From JADLHS01 sp964539515 (GTDB taxonomy: Bacteria > Verrucomicrobiota > Verrucomicrobiia > Limisphaerales > JADLHS01): a DNA stretch of 16,929 bases. A model generated the notes under the pieces. That model was not told the origin of the DNA. It was given only the letters and a program-made list of their open reading frames with translations, and searched no databases. The number at the start of each line of letters is the position of its first letter. Position 1 is the stretch's first letter. Positions 1 through 6,490 of the stretch are shown here, one piece after another. Location: assembly GCA_964539515.1 (NCBI GenBank), contig CAZIJO010000130.1:1-16929 (forward strand), given 5' to 3'. The position numbers and the translations under genes are program-made.

Positions 1-81
1 CACCTCCTCTTCCCCCACACCGCCTTCCACCCCTCACAAAACTGAGATGCGCGCTCGCCCAGTTTGTTTCACAGCGCGAGA

Positions 82-110
82 TTGCCTCCTCCCCCCGCAT
101 TGCTTAAGGT
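82..110 (+). promoter_or_regulatory. Predicted sigma-70-like promoter of rimO
   Basis: TTGCCT at 82-87 and TAAGGT at 105-110 are separated by exactly 17 bases. The -10 hexamer ends nine bases before the GTG start at 120, so a start site about seven bases downstream gives a leader of only about three bases. No Shine-Dalgarno site is visible, which fits a nearly leaderless message. The -10 match is partial, so the call rests on spacing and on the same layout at other genes in the window. Confidence 0.45.
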
Positions 111-119
111 GCCCCGCCA

Positions 120-1811
120 GTGTCAAAAACTACTGTCAAAGACCGTCCCTTGCGGGTGGGGCTGATTTCCCTCGGTTGCGCCAAAAATCTGGTGGATGCT
201 GAAATCATGGTGGGCTCGCTGCTCAAGGGGGGCGTCGAGGTCACCAATAACGACGCGGAGGCGGACGTGGTCATCATCAATACCTGCTCGTTCATTGACT
301 CCGCGCAGGAGGAAAGCGTGGACGCGATCCTCGAATCCGCCGCGGTGCGCGATGCGAACCGGCGCCGGCAGGGACTGGTCGTTTCCGGCTGTCTGTCCCA
401 ACGGTTTCGCGACGAACTGCCCGGGCTCTTCCCGGAAGTGGACGCCTTCATGGGCATTGATCAAGTCTCCCAGGTCGCCGACATCGTGCGGCAGGCGGCG
501 GTGCGGCGGGCGGACAAGTTGGTCGAGGGTCGAGGGTCGAGGGTCGAGCGCAAGAAGCAAAACATCACCGCGCAGTTGGCCCAGTTGGATAAGGGCCGGA
601 CGCCGGATGGCCATGAAGAATCCGAAGCGTTACGGGGCACGGACAAGTTCGGAAAGACCCGGACTCGCGTTGCGCCTTCCACCCCGCCCGCAAATGCGCC
701 GCTCCTCGAGGTTACCGCCCGTCCGACTTACATCCCGGACTATAACACCCCGCGCTTCCGGCTCACGCCGCGCCACTTTGCCTACGTGAAGATTGCCGAG
801 GGCTGCAATCATCCGTGCAGCTTTTGCATCATTCCCCGGATGCGGGGCACGCATCGCAGCCGGACGCAAAGCGATGTGGTCGCCGAGGCCCGAGCCCTGC
901 TGGCCGACGGGGTGAAGGAAATGAACCTCATCTCGCAGGATTCGACGTACTATGGCCTCGATTTGCGCGCGAATCATAGTCGGGCGATTTCCTCCCCGGC
1001 GAAGTTCTCCGCGGCGACCAAATCGTTGGCGGCCGACGCCACGACGATCTGCACCTTGTTGCGCGAACTGGATTCGTTGCCCGGTGATTTCTGGATTCGT
1101 CTGCTCTACACGCACCCGGCGCACTGGACGGATGAACTGATTCAAACGATCGCGGAATGTCCCAAGGTCGCCCGCTACGTGGACATTCCGCTGCAACACA
1201 TTCACGAAAACATGCTCGAGCGGATGCGGCGCGAGACCTCGCGGTCATACATCGAGGATTTGATCCGGCGCATTCGTGCCGGCGTGCCGGGCATCACGTT
1301 GCGGACGACCTTCATCGTGGGTTTTCCGGGCGAAACGGAGGCGTGCTTCAACAGCCTGCTCGATTTCATCCGCGCGACGAAATTCGAGCGGCTCGGCATT
1401 TTTGCCTACTCCCAGGAGGCCGCGACCCGCGCCGGCGCGATGCGCGGCCAGCTTTCCGACAAGGTGAAACAACGCCGCCGTGAGCTGGCGATGGCCGCGC
1501 AGCACGAGGTCGCGGTGGCCGTGGCCGAATCGTTTGTGGGCCGCACCCTCAAAGTGCTGGTGGAAGGCGCGGCCAGTGCCAAGCAATTGCAGGCGGCCAA
1601 CGTGAGTTCCTGGGAGCACGGCCTGCTGCGCGACCAGGAGAGTCATCGCGCTCAACTCCCATCCGGCAAGTACCTGATCGCCCGGGGGGAGGCGGACGCA
1701 CCGGACATTGACGGGCGCGTTTATGTGCGCGGCAAGCTGCCGCCGGGCGAATTCGCCCGGGTGAAGATCCTTGGCCACACGGACTACGACTTGATTGCGG
1801 CGCCGGCATGA
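120..1811 (+). CDS. rimO: Ribosomal protein S12 methylthiotransferase RimO
   Basis: RimO is a radical SAM enzyme with two [4Fe-4S] clusters that adds a methylthio group to an aspartate of ribosomal protein S12. The 563-residue product has the N-terminal methylthiotransferase domain with Cys20, Cys56 and Cys91 (SLGCAKN, NTCSF, SGCLSQR). The radical SAM motif CxxxCxxC is at Cys229, Cys233 and Cys236 (EGCNHPCSFCIIPR), and a TRAM-like C-terminal domain follows. It is about 120 residues longer than usual. Extra segments lie at about 134-200 (before the radical SAM domain, containing a 7-base tandem repeat), 281-311 and about 484-512. The GTG start is the one that begins just ahead of LRVGLISLGCAKN; no ATG lies upstream in frame. 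It overlaps pgsA by ATGA, so the two are probably translationally coupled. The three-domain order separates it from MiaB only partly, but the CSFCIIPRMRG context favours RimO. Confidence 0.93.
   Translation: MSKTTVKDRPLRVGLISLGCAKNLVDAEIMVGSLLKGGVEVTNNDAEADVVIINTCSFIDSAQEESVDAILESAAVRDANRRRQGLVVSGCLSQRFRDELPGLFPEVDAFMGIDQVSQVADIVRQAAVRRADKLVEGRGSRVERKKQNITAQLAQLDKGRTPDGHEESEALRGTDKFGKTRTRVAPSTPPANAPLLEVTARPTYIPDYNTPRFRLTPRHFAYVKIAEGCNHPCSFCIIPRMRGTHRSRTQSDVVAEARALLADGVKEMNLISQDSTYYGLDLRANHSRAISSPAKFSAATKSLAADATTICTLLRELDSLPGDFWIRLLYTHPAHWTDELIQTIAECPKVARYVDIPLQHIHENMLERMRRETSRSYIEDLIRRIRAGVPGITLRTTFIVGFPGETEACFNSLLDFIRATKFERLGIFAYSQEAATRAGAMRGQLSDKVKQRRRELAMAAQHEVAVAVAESFVGRTLKVLVEGAASAKQLQAANVSSWEHGLLRDQESHRAQLPSGKYLIARGEADAPDIDGRVYVRGKLPPGEFARVKILGHTDYDLIAAPA
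521..548 (+). repeat. Four perfect tandem copies of GGTCGAG inside rimO
   Basis: The unit GGTCGAG is repeated four times without mismatch at 521-548. It lies in the non-conserved linker between the first domain and the radical SAM domain of RimO and is translated as part of VEGRGSRVER. Because seven is not a multiple of three, gain or loss of one or two copies would shift the reading frame; only changes of three copies keep it. Confidence 0.9.
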
Positions 1812-2431
1812 ATCTCCCGAACAAACTCACCCTTTCGCGGTTCGTGCTCACCGGGGCGTTTCTCTGGGCGATGTTCTCCCGCTCGCCCGTCAACGACACT
1901 CTGGCGCTGGTATTCTTCAGCCTCGCGGGCCTCACCGATTTTCTGGACGGCCGGATTGCGCGGCGGCGCAACCTCATTACCAACTTTGGCATCCTCATGG
2001 ATCCGCTGGCGGATAAGATCATGACGTGCTCGGCGTTCATCGCATTGGTCGAGCGCCACGTGCTGACGCCGCCGCCCGTGTTGCATGTGGGCGCCCTTTC
2101 GCTTTCGCCCAAGGTGCACGCCTGGATGGTGGTCGTGATCGTTGCGCGGGAGCTTGCGATCACGGGTTTGCGGTTGCTGGCTGCTTCGAAAAACGTCGTC
2201 CTCGCCGCTGAACGTTATGGCAAGCACAAGACGATTTCCCAAATGGTCGCCATCATCGCCTTGCTGGTGATGGATGCCAGCGTGGAGTGGTGGCCGTGGC
2301 TCAAGGCGGCGCTGCTCCCGTGGGGGCCGTGGTTCGTGCTGTTCGCCCTGTGGGTCACCCTTTTGCTGACCGCCACCTCGGGGGTGCTGTATTTGTGGCG
2401 CAATCGCGAGCTATACTTGCACGACGTTTAA
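1808..2431 (+). CDS. pgsA: CDP-diacylglycerol--glycerol-3-phosphate 3-phosphatidyltransferase
   Basis: This membrane enzyme makes phosphatidylglycerophosphate from CDP-diacylglycerol and glycerol 3-phosphate, the committed step to phosphatidylglycerol and cardiolipin. The 207-residue product has the full CDP-alcohol phosphotransferase signature with Asp44, Asp47-Gly48, Ala51-Arg52, Gly61, Asp65 and Asp69 (DFLDGRIARR then GILMDPLADK). The N-terminus MNLPNKLTLSRF and the later ARELAITGLR segment are typical of PgsA rather than phosphatidylserine synthase. Several hydrophobic segments (about 13-40, 104-122, 143-158, 170-195) fit a polytopic inner-membrane protein. The length is usual for the family. 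The ATG overlaps the rimO stop codon (ATGA), so it is the second gene of a rimO-pgsA unit. Confidence 0.93.
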   Translation: MNLPNKLTLSRFVLTGAFLWAMFSRSPVNDTLALVFFSLAGLTDFLDGRIARRRNLITNFGILMDPLADKIMTCSAFIALVERHVLTPPPVLHVGALSLSPKVHAWMVVVIVARELAITGLRLLAASKNVVLAAERYGKHKTISQMVAIIALLVMDASVEWWPWLKAALLPWGPWFVLFALWVTLLLTATSGVLYLWRNRELYLHDV

Positions 2432-2546
2432 CCTGGGGCCGGGAACTCGTTTGCATGGGAAGCCAGCGTGACCGGATGCGAGGGCGGGTCCGTCCGGGCC
2501 GGTAGAATTGCCGCCTCGTCCCGACTTGGCCGCGGGGTTTGGCCCA

Positions 2547-3053
2547 TTACCGGCGCGGGGTCGGAGCGGGCAAGGGCAGCTTCTCCCCGCTGGACCGGGG
2601 GGGAGGTTGATAGACCGCCGGGGGCAGCCCGGCAGACGGATCCGCGTTGCGTTGACGCCGCCAATACCACACCGCCACGATGAGCAGGCCGATCGCGGCC
2701 GCAATGCCCAGGCCGATGGCGCTCCTTTGCCAGTTCACCTTGGACAGCTGGAGCATCATGAAATCCACCACCCCTTTTCGTTGCTTGGAAAGCGGCGGGG
2801 GCTCGGCAAATTTCTCCGTCTGGCCCAACTCGGCGGCCAGGGCATCGATGATGGCGGCGACGTCCAGCTTCAACAGGGTCGCGTAGGTGCGCGCAAAACC
2901 CCGGATGTAAACCGGCGCGACGAACACTTCAAAATTGCCTTCTTCGAGCGCGCGAATGTGGTCGGTACGGATTTTGGTGATCTCCGCGACCTCGGCGATC
3001 GAGAGATTGCGGGCTTCACGTGCTGTGCGGAGTTGTTCGGCAACCGTTGGCAT
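2547..3053 (-). CDS. RodZ-like membrane-anchored helix-turn-helix protein
   Basis: The 168-residue product starts with an Xre/RodZ-type helix-turn-helix (about 5-67; EQLRTAREARNLSIAEVAE, then TKIRTDHIRALEEGNF and the PVYIRGFARTYA segment typical of RodZ). A charged linker follows, then one membrane helix at about 111-131 and a short Pro-rich tail. RodZ links the MreB cytoskeleton to the cell-wall machinery, but this protein has no room for the usual periplasmic DUF4115 domain, so it is a short version. The start at 3053 is preferred over the longer in-frame start at 3152: the extra 33 residues are not RodZ-like, and AAAGG lies eight bases ahead of 3053. It is convergent with pgsA, although rodZ, rimO and pgsA are often co-directional neighbours in other bacteria. 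Confidence 0.8.
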   Translation of the reverse strand: MPTVAEQLRTAREARNLSIAEVAEITKIRTDHIRALEEGNFEVFVAPVYIRGFARTYATLLKLDVAAIIDALAAELGQTEKFAEPPPLSKQRKGVVDFMMLQLSKVNWQRSAIGLGIAAAIGLLIVAVWYWRRQRNADPSAGLPPAVYQPPPRSSGEKLPLPAPTPRR

Positions 3054-3058
3054 CTCCG

Positions 3059-3088
3059 TCACCTTTAACCGGAAATCAGGCCGATTAG
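3059..3088 (-). promoter_or_regulatory. Possible promoter or ribosome binding site of the RodZ-like gene
   Basis: On the minus strand TTGCTA is followed, 17 to 18 bases on, by TTAAAG/TAAAGG, which ends eight or nine bases before the ATG at 3053. The same AAAGG could instead serve as a Shine-Dalgarno site. The two readings cannot be told apart from sequence. Confidence 0.25.
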
Positions 3089-3160
3089 CAATGCTGAAAA
3101 ACCGCGTTCCCAGAGTTCGAAAAACTGAGTCGGCCCTCCAACCCCCTCCCACCTCCGTGC

Positions 3161-3195
3161 TTGAGCGCCGCGACGGCGGCGGCTATGCTGCCGCC
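3161..3195 (+). promoter_or_regulatory. Predicted leaderless promoter with overlapping stem-loop, FmdB-like gene
   Basis: TTGAGC (3161-3166) and TATGCT (3184-3189) are 17 bases apart. Only six bases (GCCGCC) separate the -10 hexamer from the ATG at 3196, so the expected start site is the A of the start codon. There is no Shine-Dalgarno site. GGCGGC (3178-3183) and GCCGCC (3190-3195) form a perfect 6-bp inverted repeat whose loop is the -10 hexamer itself. Confidence 0.55.
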
Positions 3196-3426
3196 ATGCC
3201 GATCTACGAGTTTCATTGCGAGAAATGCGAGCAGGACAGCGAAATCCTCATCCGTTCTACTCGCTGGGCCGGAACAAAATGTCCGCATTGCGGTTCGACG
3301 AAGCTGGCGAAGAAGTTTTCCACGTTCGCGTCCGCCACCGCCGGCCAAGCCGGTGCGCCGCCGAGTTGCTCCGGCGTGCCGAGTTCCTGCGGGATGTGCG
3401 GCACCGGCAAACCGCACCGGCACTGA
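3196..3426 (+). CDS. FmdB-family small zinc ribbon protein
   Basis: The 76-residue product begins MPIYEFHCEKCEQ and has two CxxC knuckles (Cys8/Cys11 and Cys29/Cys32, TKCPHCGS), the mark of the FmdB regulatory-protein zinc ribbon family (CxxC_CxxC_SSSS). The C-terminal third is a Ser/Gly/Ala-rich tail with three more cysteines (58, 65, 68) and a His-rich end, which may bind a further metal. The biochemical role of these proteins is unknown; the name comes from a putative regulator of formamidase genes. The ATG at 3196 is fixed by the family N-terminus MPIYEF. It stands alone between a divergent RodZ-like gene and a convergent HAD gene, so it is probably monocistronic. Confidence 0.85.
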   Translation: MPIYEFHCEKCEQDSEILIRSTRWAGTKCPHCGSTKLAKKFSTFASATAGQAGAPPSCSGVPSSCGMCGTGKPHRH

Positions 3427-3429
3427 TTC

Positions 3430-3446
3430 CTGTCCGGGCAGGGTAA
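3430..3446. terminator. Weak hairpin between convergent genes
   Basis: Between the stops of the FmdB-like and HAD genes, CCTG and CAGG flank a six-base loop. The stem is only four base pairs and there is no good T-run on either side, so this is a weak candidate for a shared terminator. Confidence 0.2.
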
Positions 3447-3469
3447 ACTGTTTGCGTCTGGCGCGCGGT

Positions 3470-4147
3470 TTAGGCGCAGAGTTCCGTCGCGGATACGGCC
3501 TCCAGGTCCTCCACCAGCCAGTCGGCTTGGTGGGGATGCAGATCGTCAAGCGTGGCGCCGCCCGTGGCGACCGCCAGCACTTTGGCGCCAATGGCGCGGC
3601 CGCAACGGATATCCAGCGGCGTGTCGCCGATCACCACAATTTCCTCCCCGCGCAGTTCCCGTCTCAGCACCCGGCTGGCGCGGCGGCGCGCCGCATGGGC
3701 GATCTGGTCGCGCTCCTCATGGTCGTCGGCAAAGGCCCCGAGCTCGAATTCGTGCCACAGGTCGAAATGCCGCAGCTTGATTTCGGCCCCGAGCTGGATG
3801 TTGCCGGTGAGCAGTCCGATCGTGGGTGGTTCGGGCAGGGCGCGCAGATCCCGAAGGATCCGGGCCACACCCGGGCAGGCTTCGGTCTGGCTTTGGGCGA
3901 GGATGTGATCGAGCCAGAAGACGTAGCGCTCGAAGAAACGGCGGAAATTCGCCGGGCTGGGTGGAATGTCATGGAGCTGGAAAAATTCGCGGACGAGGTT
4001 CACGTCGGTCCGCCCGGCGAATTTAATGCGCTCGACGCCGTTGGGCCGGTTGAATTCCGTGGCGAAAACGCGGGCAAAAGCCTTGATGCCCGCACCGCCT
4101 GTATGCACCAGCGTGCCGTCAATATCGAAGAGAACCAGTCGTACCAT
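3470..4147 (-). CDS. HAD-superfamily hydrolase, phosphoglycolate phosphatase-like
   Basis: The 225-residue product has all four HAD motifs: Asp8/Asp10 in LFDIDGTL, Thr114 in GLLTGN, Lys124 in AEIKLRHF, and the GDTPLD acidic motif at 174-179. The cap is the alpha-helical type inserted after motif I (about 18-85). This layout matches Gph-like phosphatases that remove phosphate from small metabolites such as 2-phosphoglycolate; the true substrate cannot be read from sequence. The start at 4147 is chosen because it begins three residues before the HAD strand (MVRLVLFDIDGT) and sits behind a promoter-like sequence. The longer in-frame start at 4195 adds 16 unrelated residues and would lie across that promoter. 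It is divergent from the SurA-like gene and convergent with the FmdB-like gene. Confidence 0.87.
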   Translation of the reverse strand: MVRLVLFDIDGTLVHTGGAGIKAFARVFATEFNRPNGVERIKFAGRTDVNLVREFFQLHDIPPSPANFRRFFERYVFWLDHILAQSQTEACPGVARILRDLRALPEPPTIGLLTGNIQLGAEIKLRHFDLWHEFELGAFADDHEERDQIAHAARRRASRVLRRELRGEEIVVIGDTPLDIRCGRAIGAKVLAVATGGATLDDLHPHQADWLVEDLEAVSATELCA

Positions 4148-4155
4148 GCTGCCAC

Positions 4156-4184
4156 AGGCTAGTAACCTGGCGGCGGACTGGCAA
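4156..4184 (-). promoter_or_regulatory. Predicted sigma-70-like promoter of the HAD gene
   Basis: Reading the minus strand, TTGCCA (4184-4179) and TAGCCT (4161-4156) are 17 bases apart. The -10 hexamer ends eight bases before the ATG at 4147, predicting a leader of about two bases. No Shine-Dalgarno site is present. The promoter is back to back with that of the SurA-like gene. Confidence 0.5.
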
Positions 4185-4203
4185 TCCTGCACCACTGCTG
4201 CGC

Positions 4204-4232
4204 TTGACCGTTTCCTGACGCCTGCCTAGCAT
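4204..4232 (+). promoter_or_regulatory. Predicted sigma-70-like promoter of the SurA-like gene
   Basis: TTGACC (4204-4209) is a five of six match to the -35 consensus, and TAGCAT (4227-4232) follows after 17 bases. The ATG at 4245 is 12 bases beyond the -10 hexamer, so the leader would be about six bases, too short for a Shine-Dalgarno site. Confidence 0.55.
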
Positions 4233-4244
4233 CGCCCAGAATTC

Positions 4245-5213
4245 ATGATGAGAATGCTCCGTGGTCTGCTAATTGCCTGGCTCGCTTTTCTGGGCATCTG
4301 TTCGTCGATGCGCGCTCAACCGGTCAACGGCATCCAAGCGGTGGTTTATGATGCGGTCATTACCAAGGGCGAGGTGGAAGCCGAAGTGGCGGTGGTGGCC
4401 GCCGATTTGCAGAACAAATACCGCCGCCAGCCCGAGATGTTCGAAAAGAAGATCAACGAGGCCCTCGCCGAAAGTCTGGAGAAGGCGCTGCAACGCCAGT
4501 TGATCCTGCGGGATTATGTCGCCTCTGGCTACCAAATGCCCGAGAGCATTATCGATGAAGTGGTTCAGGAACGAATTCAGAGCGAGTTCGGCGGCAGCCG
4601 TTCCAAGCTCACCGAGACCCTCCAGGCCCGGGGCGTCACTTTTGAACAATTCAAGAAGCAAACCCGCGACCGCTTCATCATCTCGCAGCTTCAGGCCAAG
4701 AACATTTTCCAGGAACTCATCATCTCGCCGAACAAGCTGGAGGCCTATTACCTGAATCATCCCGATGAGTTCAAGGTGGAGGACCAGGTCAAGTTGCGGA
4801 TGATTGTCTTGACCAATGCCACCGAAGCGGAAGCGGAGATGAAGCGGGCCCTGGCCGCCGAGATCAGCACCAAGATCCGGCAAGGCGCACCGTTTGCCGA
4901 GATGGCGGGGGTGTATTCCGAGGGATCAAAGCACAACGAAGGCGGCGACTGGGGCTGGATCGAACGGCGCGTGTTGCGCAAGGAACTGGCCGAGCCGGCC
5001 TTTGCGCTCAAACCCGGTGAACTCAGCAACGCCATCGAAACCCCCGGCGCCATCTATCTCATGCTCGTCGAAGACAAACGGACTGCGCACCGCAAACCCC
5101 TGGCCGAGGTGCGCAATGAAATTGAACGAATCCTGCTCACGGAGGAGCAGAACCGCTTGCGCAAGCGCTATATCGACCGCCTGAAGAAGAAGACTTACGT
5201 CCGCTATTTCTAA
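4245..5213 (+). CDS. SurA-like periplasmic peptidyl-prolyl isomerase/chaperone
   Basis: The 322-residue product has an N-terminal signal peptide (hydrophobic 5-20, probable cleavage after Ala24 in SMRAQP). A helical SurA-type chaperone region (about 27-175) follows, then one parvulin-type PPIase domain (about 181-275) containing KLRMIVL, FAEMAGVYSEGSKHNEGGDWGW and the PAFALKPGELSNAIETPGAIYLM strand. The C-terminal helix (about 285-318) is rich in Lys/Arg/Glu. In the periplasm such proteins help fold outer-membrane proteins. E. coli SurA is about 100 residues longer and has two parvulin domains, so this is a one-domain version. No lipoprotein box is seen near Cys19. The next gene is pdxA, the same order as surA-pdxA in enterobacteria, which supports the assignment. 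Confidence 0.85.
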   Translation: MMRMLRGLLIAWLAFLGICSSMRAQPVNGIQAVVYDAVITKGEVEAEVAVVAADLQNKYRRQPEMFEKKINEALAESLEKALQRQLILRDYVASGYQMPESIIDEVVQERIQSEFGGSRSKLTETLQARGVTFEQFKKQTRDRFIISQLQAKNIFQELIISPNKLEAYYLNHPDEFKVEDQVKLRMIVLTNATEAEAEMKRALAAEISTKIRQGAPFAEMAGVYSEGSKHNEGGDWGWIERRVLRKELAEPAFALKPGELSNAIETPGAIYLMLVEDKRTAHRKPLAEVRNEIERILLTEEQNRLRKRYIDRLKKKTYVRYF

Positions 5214-5230
5214 GCCGGAAGGTTTTCGGC
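5214..5230 (+). other. Stem-loop just after the SurA-like stop codon
   Basis: GCCGGAA and TTTCGGC pair over seven positions, one of them G-T, around a three-base loop, directly after the TAA. The bases that follow are G-rich, not T-rich, so it is not a convincing intrinsic terminator. It may be an mRNA-end or processing hairpin in the surA-like/pdxA unit. Confidence 0.25.
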
Positions 5231-5331
5231 GGGGGAGGACTTGCTGACGCGCTCCCCTCCGGGTGGGGTGGACGGGCGTGGCCCTGCCCGCCTGGTCCGG
5301 TCGGCTGGAAACCGGCGCAAGCCGAAGCTCA

Positions 5332-6324
5332 ATGATAAACTGGATTGGGATCACACTCGGCGATGTCACCGGCATCGGTCCGGAGGTCGCGCTCAAGGCG
5401 ATCGCCGCCGAGCTGCCGCGCGACGACTTCCGCTATCTCCTGATCGGCGACGCGGGTTATGCGCGCCGGATCAATGAAAAGCGCGGCTTGAATCTGGAGA
5501 TGCAACCGTTCGGCGGCGAAACGGGCGCCGGGCGCGTGTTTATCGCAAATCCCCTGACCGACGCGCTGCCACGAGATCTCGTGGACGGATCGCCCAATGC
5601 CGCCCGGGCCGCCGTGGCTTGGTTGCGGGACGGTGCGGAACGTTGCTTGCGTCAGGAACTCGACGCGCTGGTCACCGCGCCGGTCAGCAAACTGGCGATT
5701 GTCCGCGCCGGTCATGCCTTTGTCGGGCAGACCGAATACCTCTCCCAACTCGCCGGGGTGTCGCGCACAGCGATGATGTTGCTCGGTCACGACGAGCGGG
5801 AACGGTGGTTGCGGGTCGCGCTCGTTACCACGCATGTGCCGCTCAAAATGGTGGCCACCCATATTACCCGGGCAAAAATCATGCTCGCCATCGAACTGGC
5901 CGCGCAATCTTGTCGAGACCTCGGCCTGCCCCGGGCGCGCATCGCCGTGTGCGGGCTCAATCCCCATGCCGGCGAAGGGGGGCAGATGGGTGATGAGGAG
6001 CAAACCGTCATTGGTCCGACCGTGCTGGCCGCCCAACGAAAGCGATTCGATGCAGTCGGGCCGCTCAGTGGGGACACCGTGTTTCACCACGCGCTACGCG
6101 GCGAATTCGACGCCGTGGTCGCCATGTACCACGATCAAGGCTTGGCGCCCCTGAAGGCGGTGGCCTTCGATACCGGTGTGAACTGGACGCTCGGCCTGCC
6201 TTTTATCCGCACTTCGCCCGATCATGGCACGGCGTATGACATCGCCGGTCAGGGCATTGCGAATCCTTCCAGCATGATCGCCGCGGTGCGCCTGGCGAAA
6301 CAACTGGCCCGCCGGACAGGCTAG
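5332..6324 (+). CDS. pdxA: 4-hydroxythreonine-4-phosphate dehydrogenase PdxA
   Basis: PdxA oxidises 4-phosphohydroxy-L-threonine in the deoxyxylulose 5-phosphate-dependent pathway to pyridoxal phosphate. The 330-residue product is the usual length. The start MINWIGITLGDVTGIGPE is diagnostic, and the three metal-binding histidines are present as His168 (TTHVPL), His212 (LNPHAGEGG) and His267 (MYHDQGLAPLK). The C-terminal SPDHGTAYDIAG block is also intact. In the conserved GHTE substrate-binding motif the histidine is replaced by glutamine (VGQTEYL, Gln133). The start at 5332 is chosen over the in-frame start at 5263 because the extra 23 residues do not resemble the family. No good ribosome binding site or promoter precedes it; it probably reads through from the SurA-like gene 118 bases upstream. 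Confidence 0.95.
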   Translation: MINWIGITLGDVTGIGPEVALKAIAAELPRDDFRYLLIGDAGYARRINEKRGLNLEMQPFGGETGAGRVFIANPLTDALPRDLVDGSPNAARAAVAWLRDGAERCLRQELDALVTAPVSKLAIVRAGHAFVGQTEYLSQLAGVSRTAMMLLGHDERERWLRVALVTTHVPLKMVATHITRAKIMLAIELAAQSCRDLGLPRARIAVCGLNPHAGEGGQMGDEEQTVIGPTVLAAQRKRFDAVGPLSGDTVFHHALRGEFDAVVAMYHDQGLAPLKAVAFDTGVNWTLGLPFIRTSPDHGTAYDIAGQGIANPSSMIAAVRLAKQLARRTG

Positions 6325-6387
6325 CCGTTGCCGCAAATAATCCCGGGGCAAATTTTTTTTGAACAAATTCCCGGCCTGTCAGTCTCA

Positions 6388-6404
6388 GCTTTGTAATGCA
6401 AAGC
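6388..6404 (+). other. Perfect 6-bp inverted repeat upstream of ispH
   Basis: GCTTTG and CAAAGC flank the five-base loop TAATG. It lies about 20 bases upstream of the predicted ispH -35 hexamer, in the position of an operator or the end of a pdxA transcript. There is no T-run after it. The gap between pdxA and ispH (6325-6490) holds nothing else recognisable besides the promoter. Confidence 0.3.
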
Positions 6405-6424
6405 GAGTTCGCTAAAGCTCAATT

Positions 6425-6453
6425 TTGGCTAGTGGGCAAGCCGGCCCTTATAC
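6425..6453 (+). promoter_or_regulatory. Predicted promoter of the ispH operon
   Basis: TTGGCT (6425-6430) and TTATAC (6448-6453) are 17 bases apart, upstream of ispH. Unlike the short-leader promoters elsewhere in the window, this one would give a leader of about 30 bases that contains an AGGGAGA Shine-Dalgarno site at 6479-6485. Confidence 0.5.
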
Positions 6454-6490
6454 CCGCGGCCACGGGCGAGGGCCAACCAGGGAGACAACC

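Noticed and set aside
3054..3152. 33-residue N-terminal extension of the RodZ-like protein
   Set aside because: Residues are not RodZ-like, and AAAGG precedes the internal ATG at 3053 at a normal distance.
3161..4162. Long plus-strand reading frame of 333 codons opposite the HAD gene
   Set aside because: It is the antisense of a gene with all four HAD motifs and overlaps the FmdB-like gene in another frame; its translation has no domain-like pattern.
4287..4305. Possible lipoprotein box at Cys19 of the SurA-like protein
   Set aside because: The residue before Cys is Ile, not Gly, Ala or Ser, and a normal signal peptidase I site follows at Ala24.
5329..6090. Minus-strand reading frame of 253 codons opposite pdxA
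   Set aside because: The plus strand carries an intact PdxA with its metal ligands; the antisense product is low in hydrophobic pattern and has no motif.
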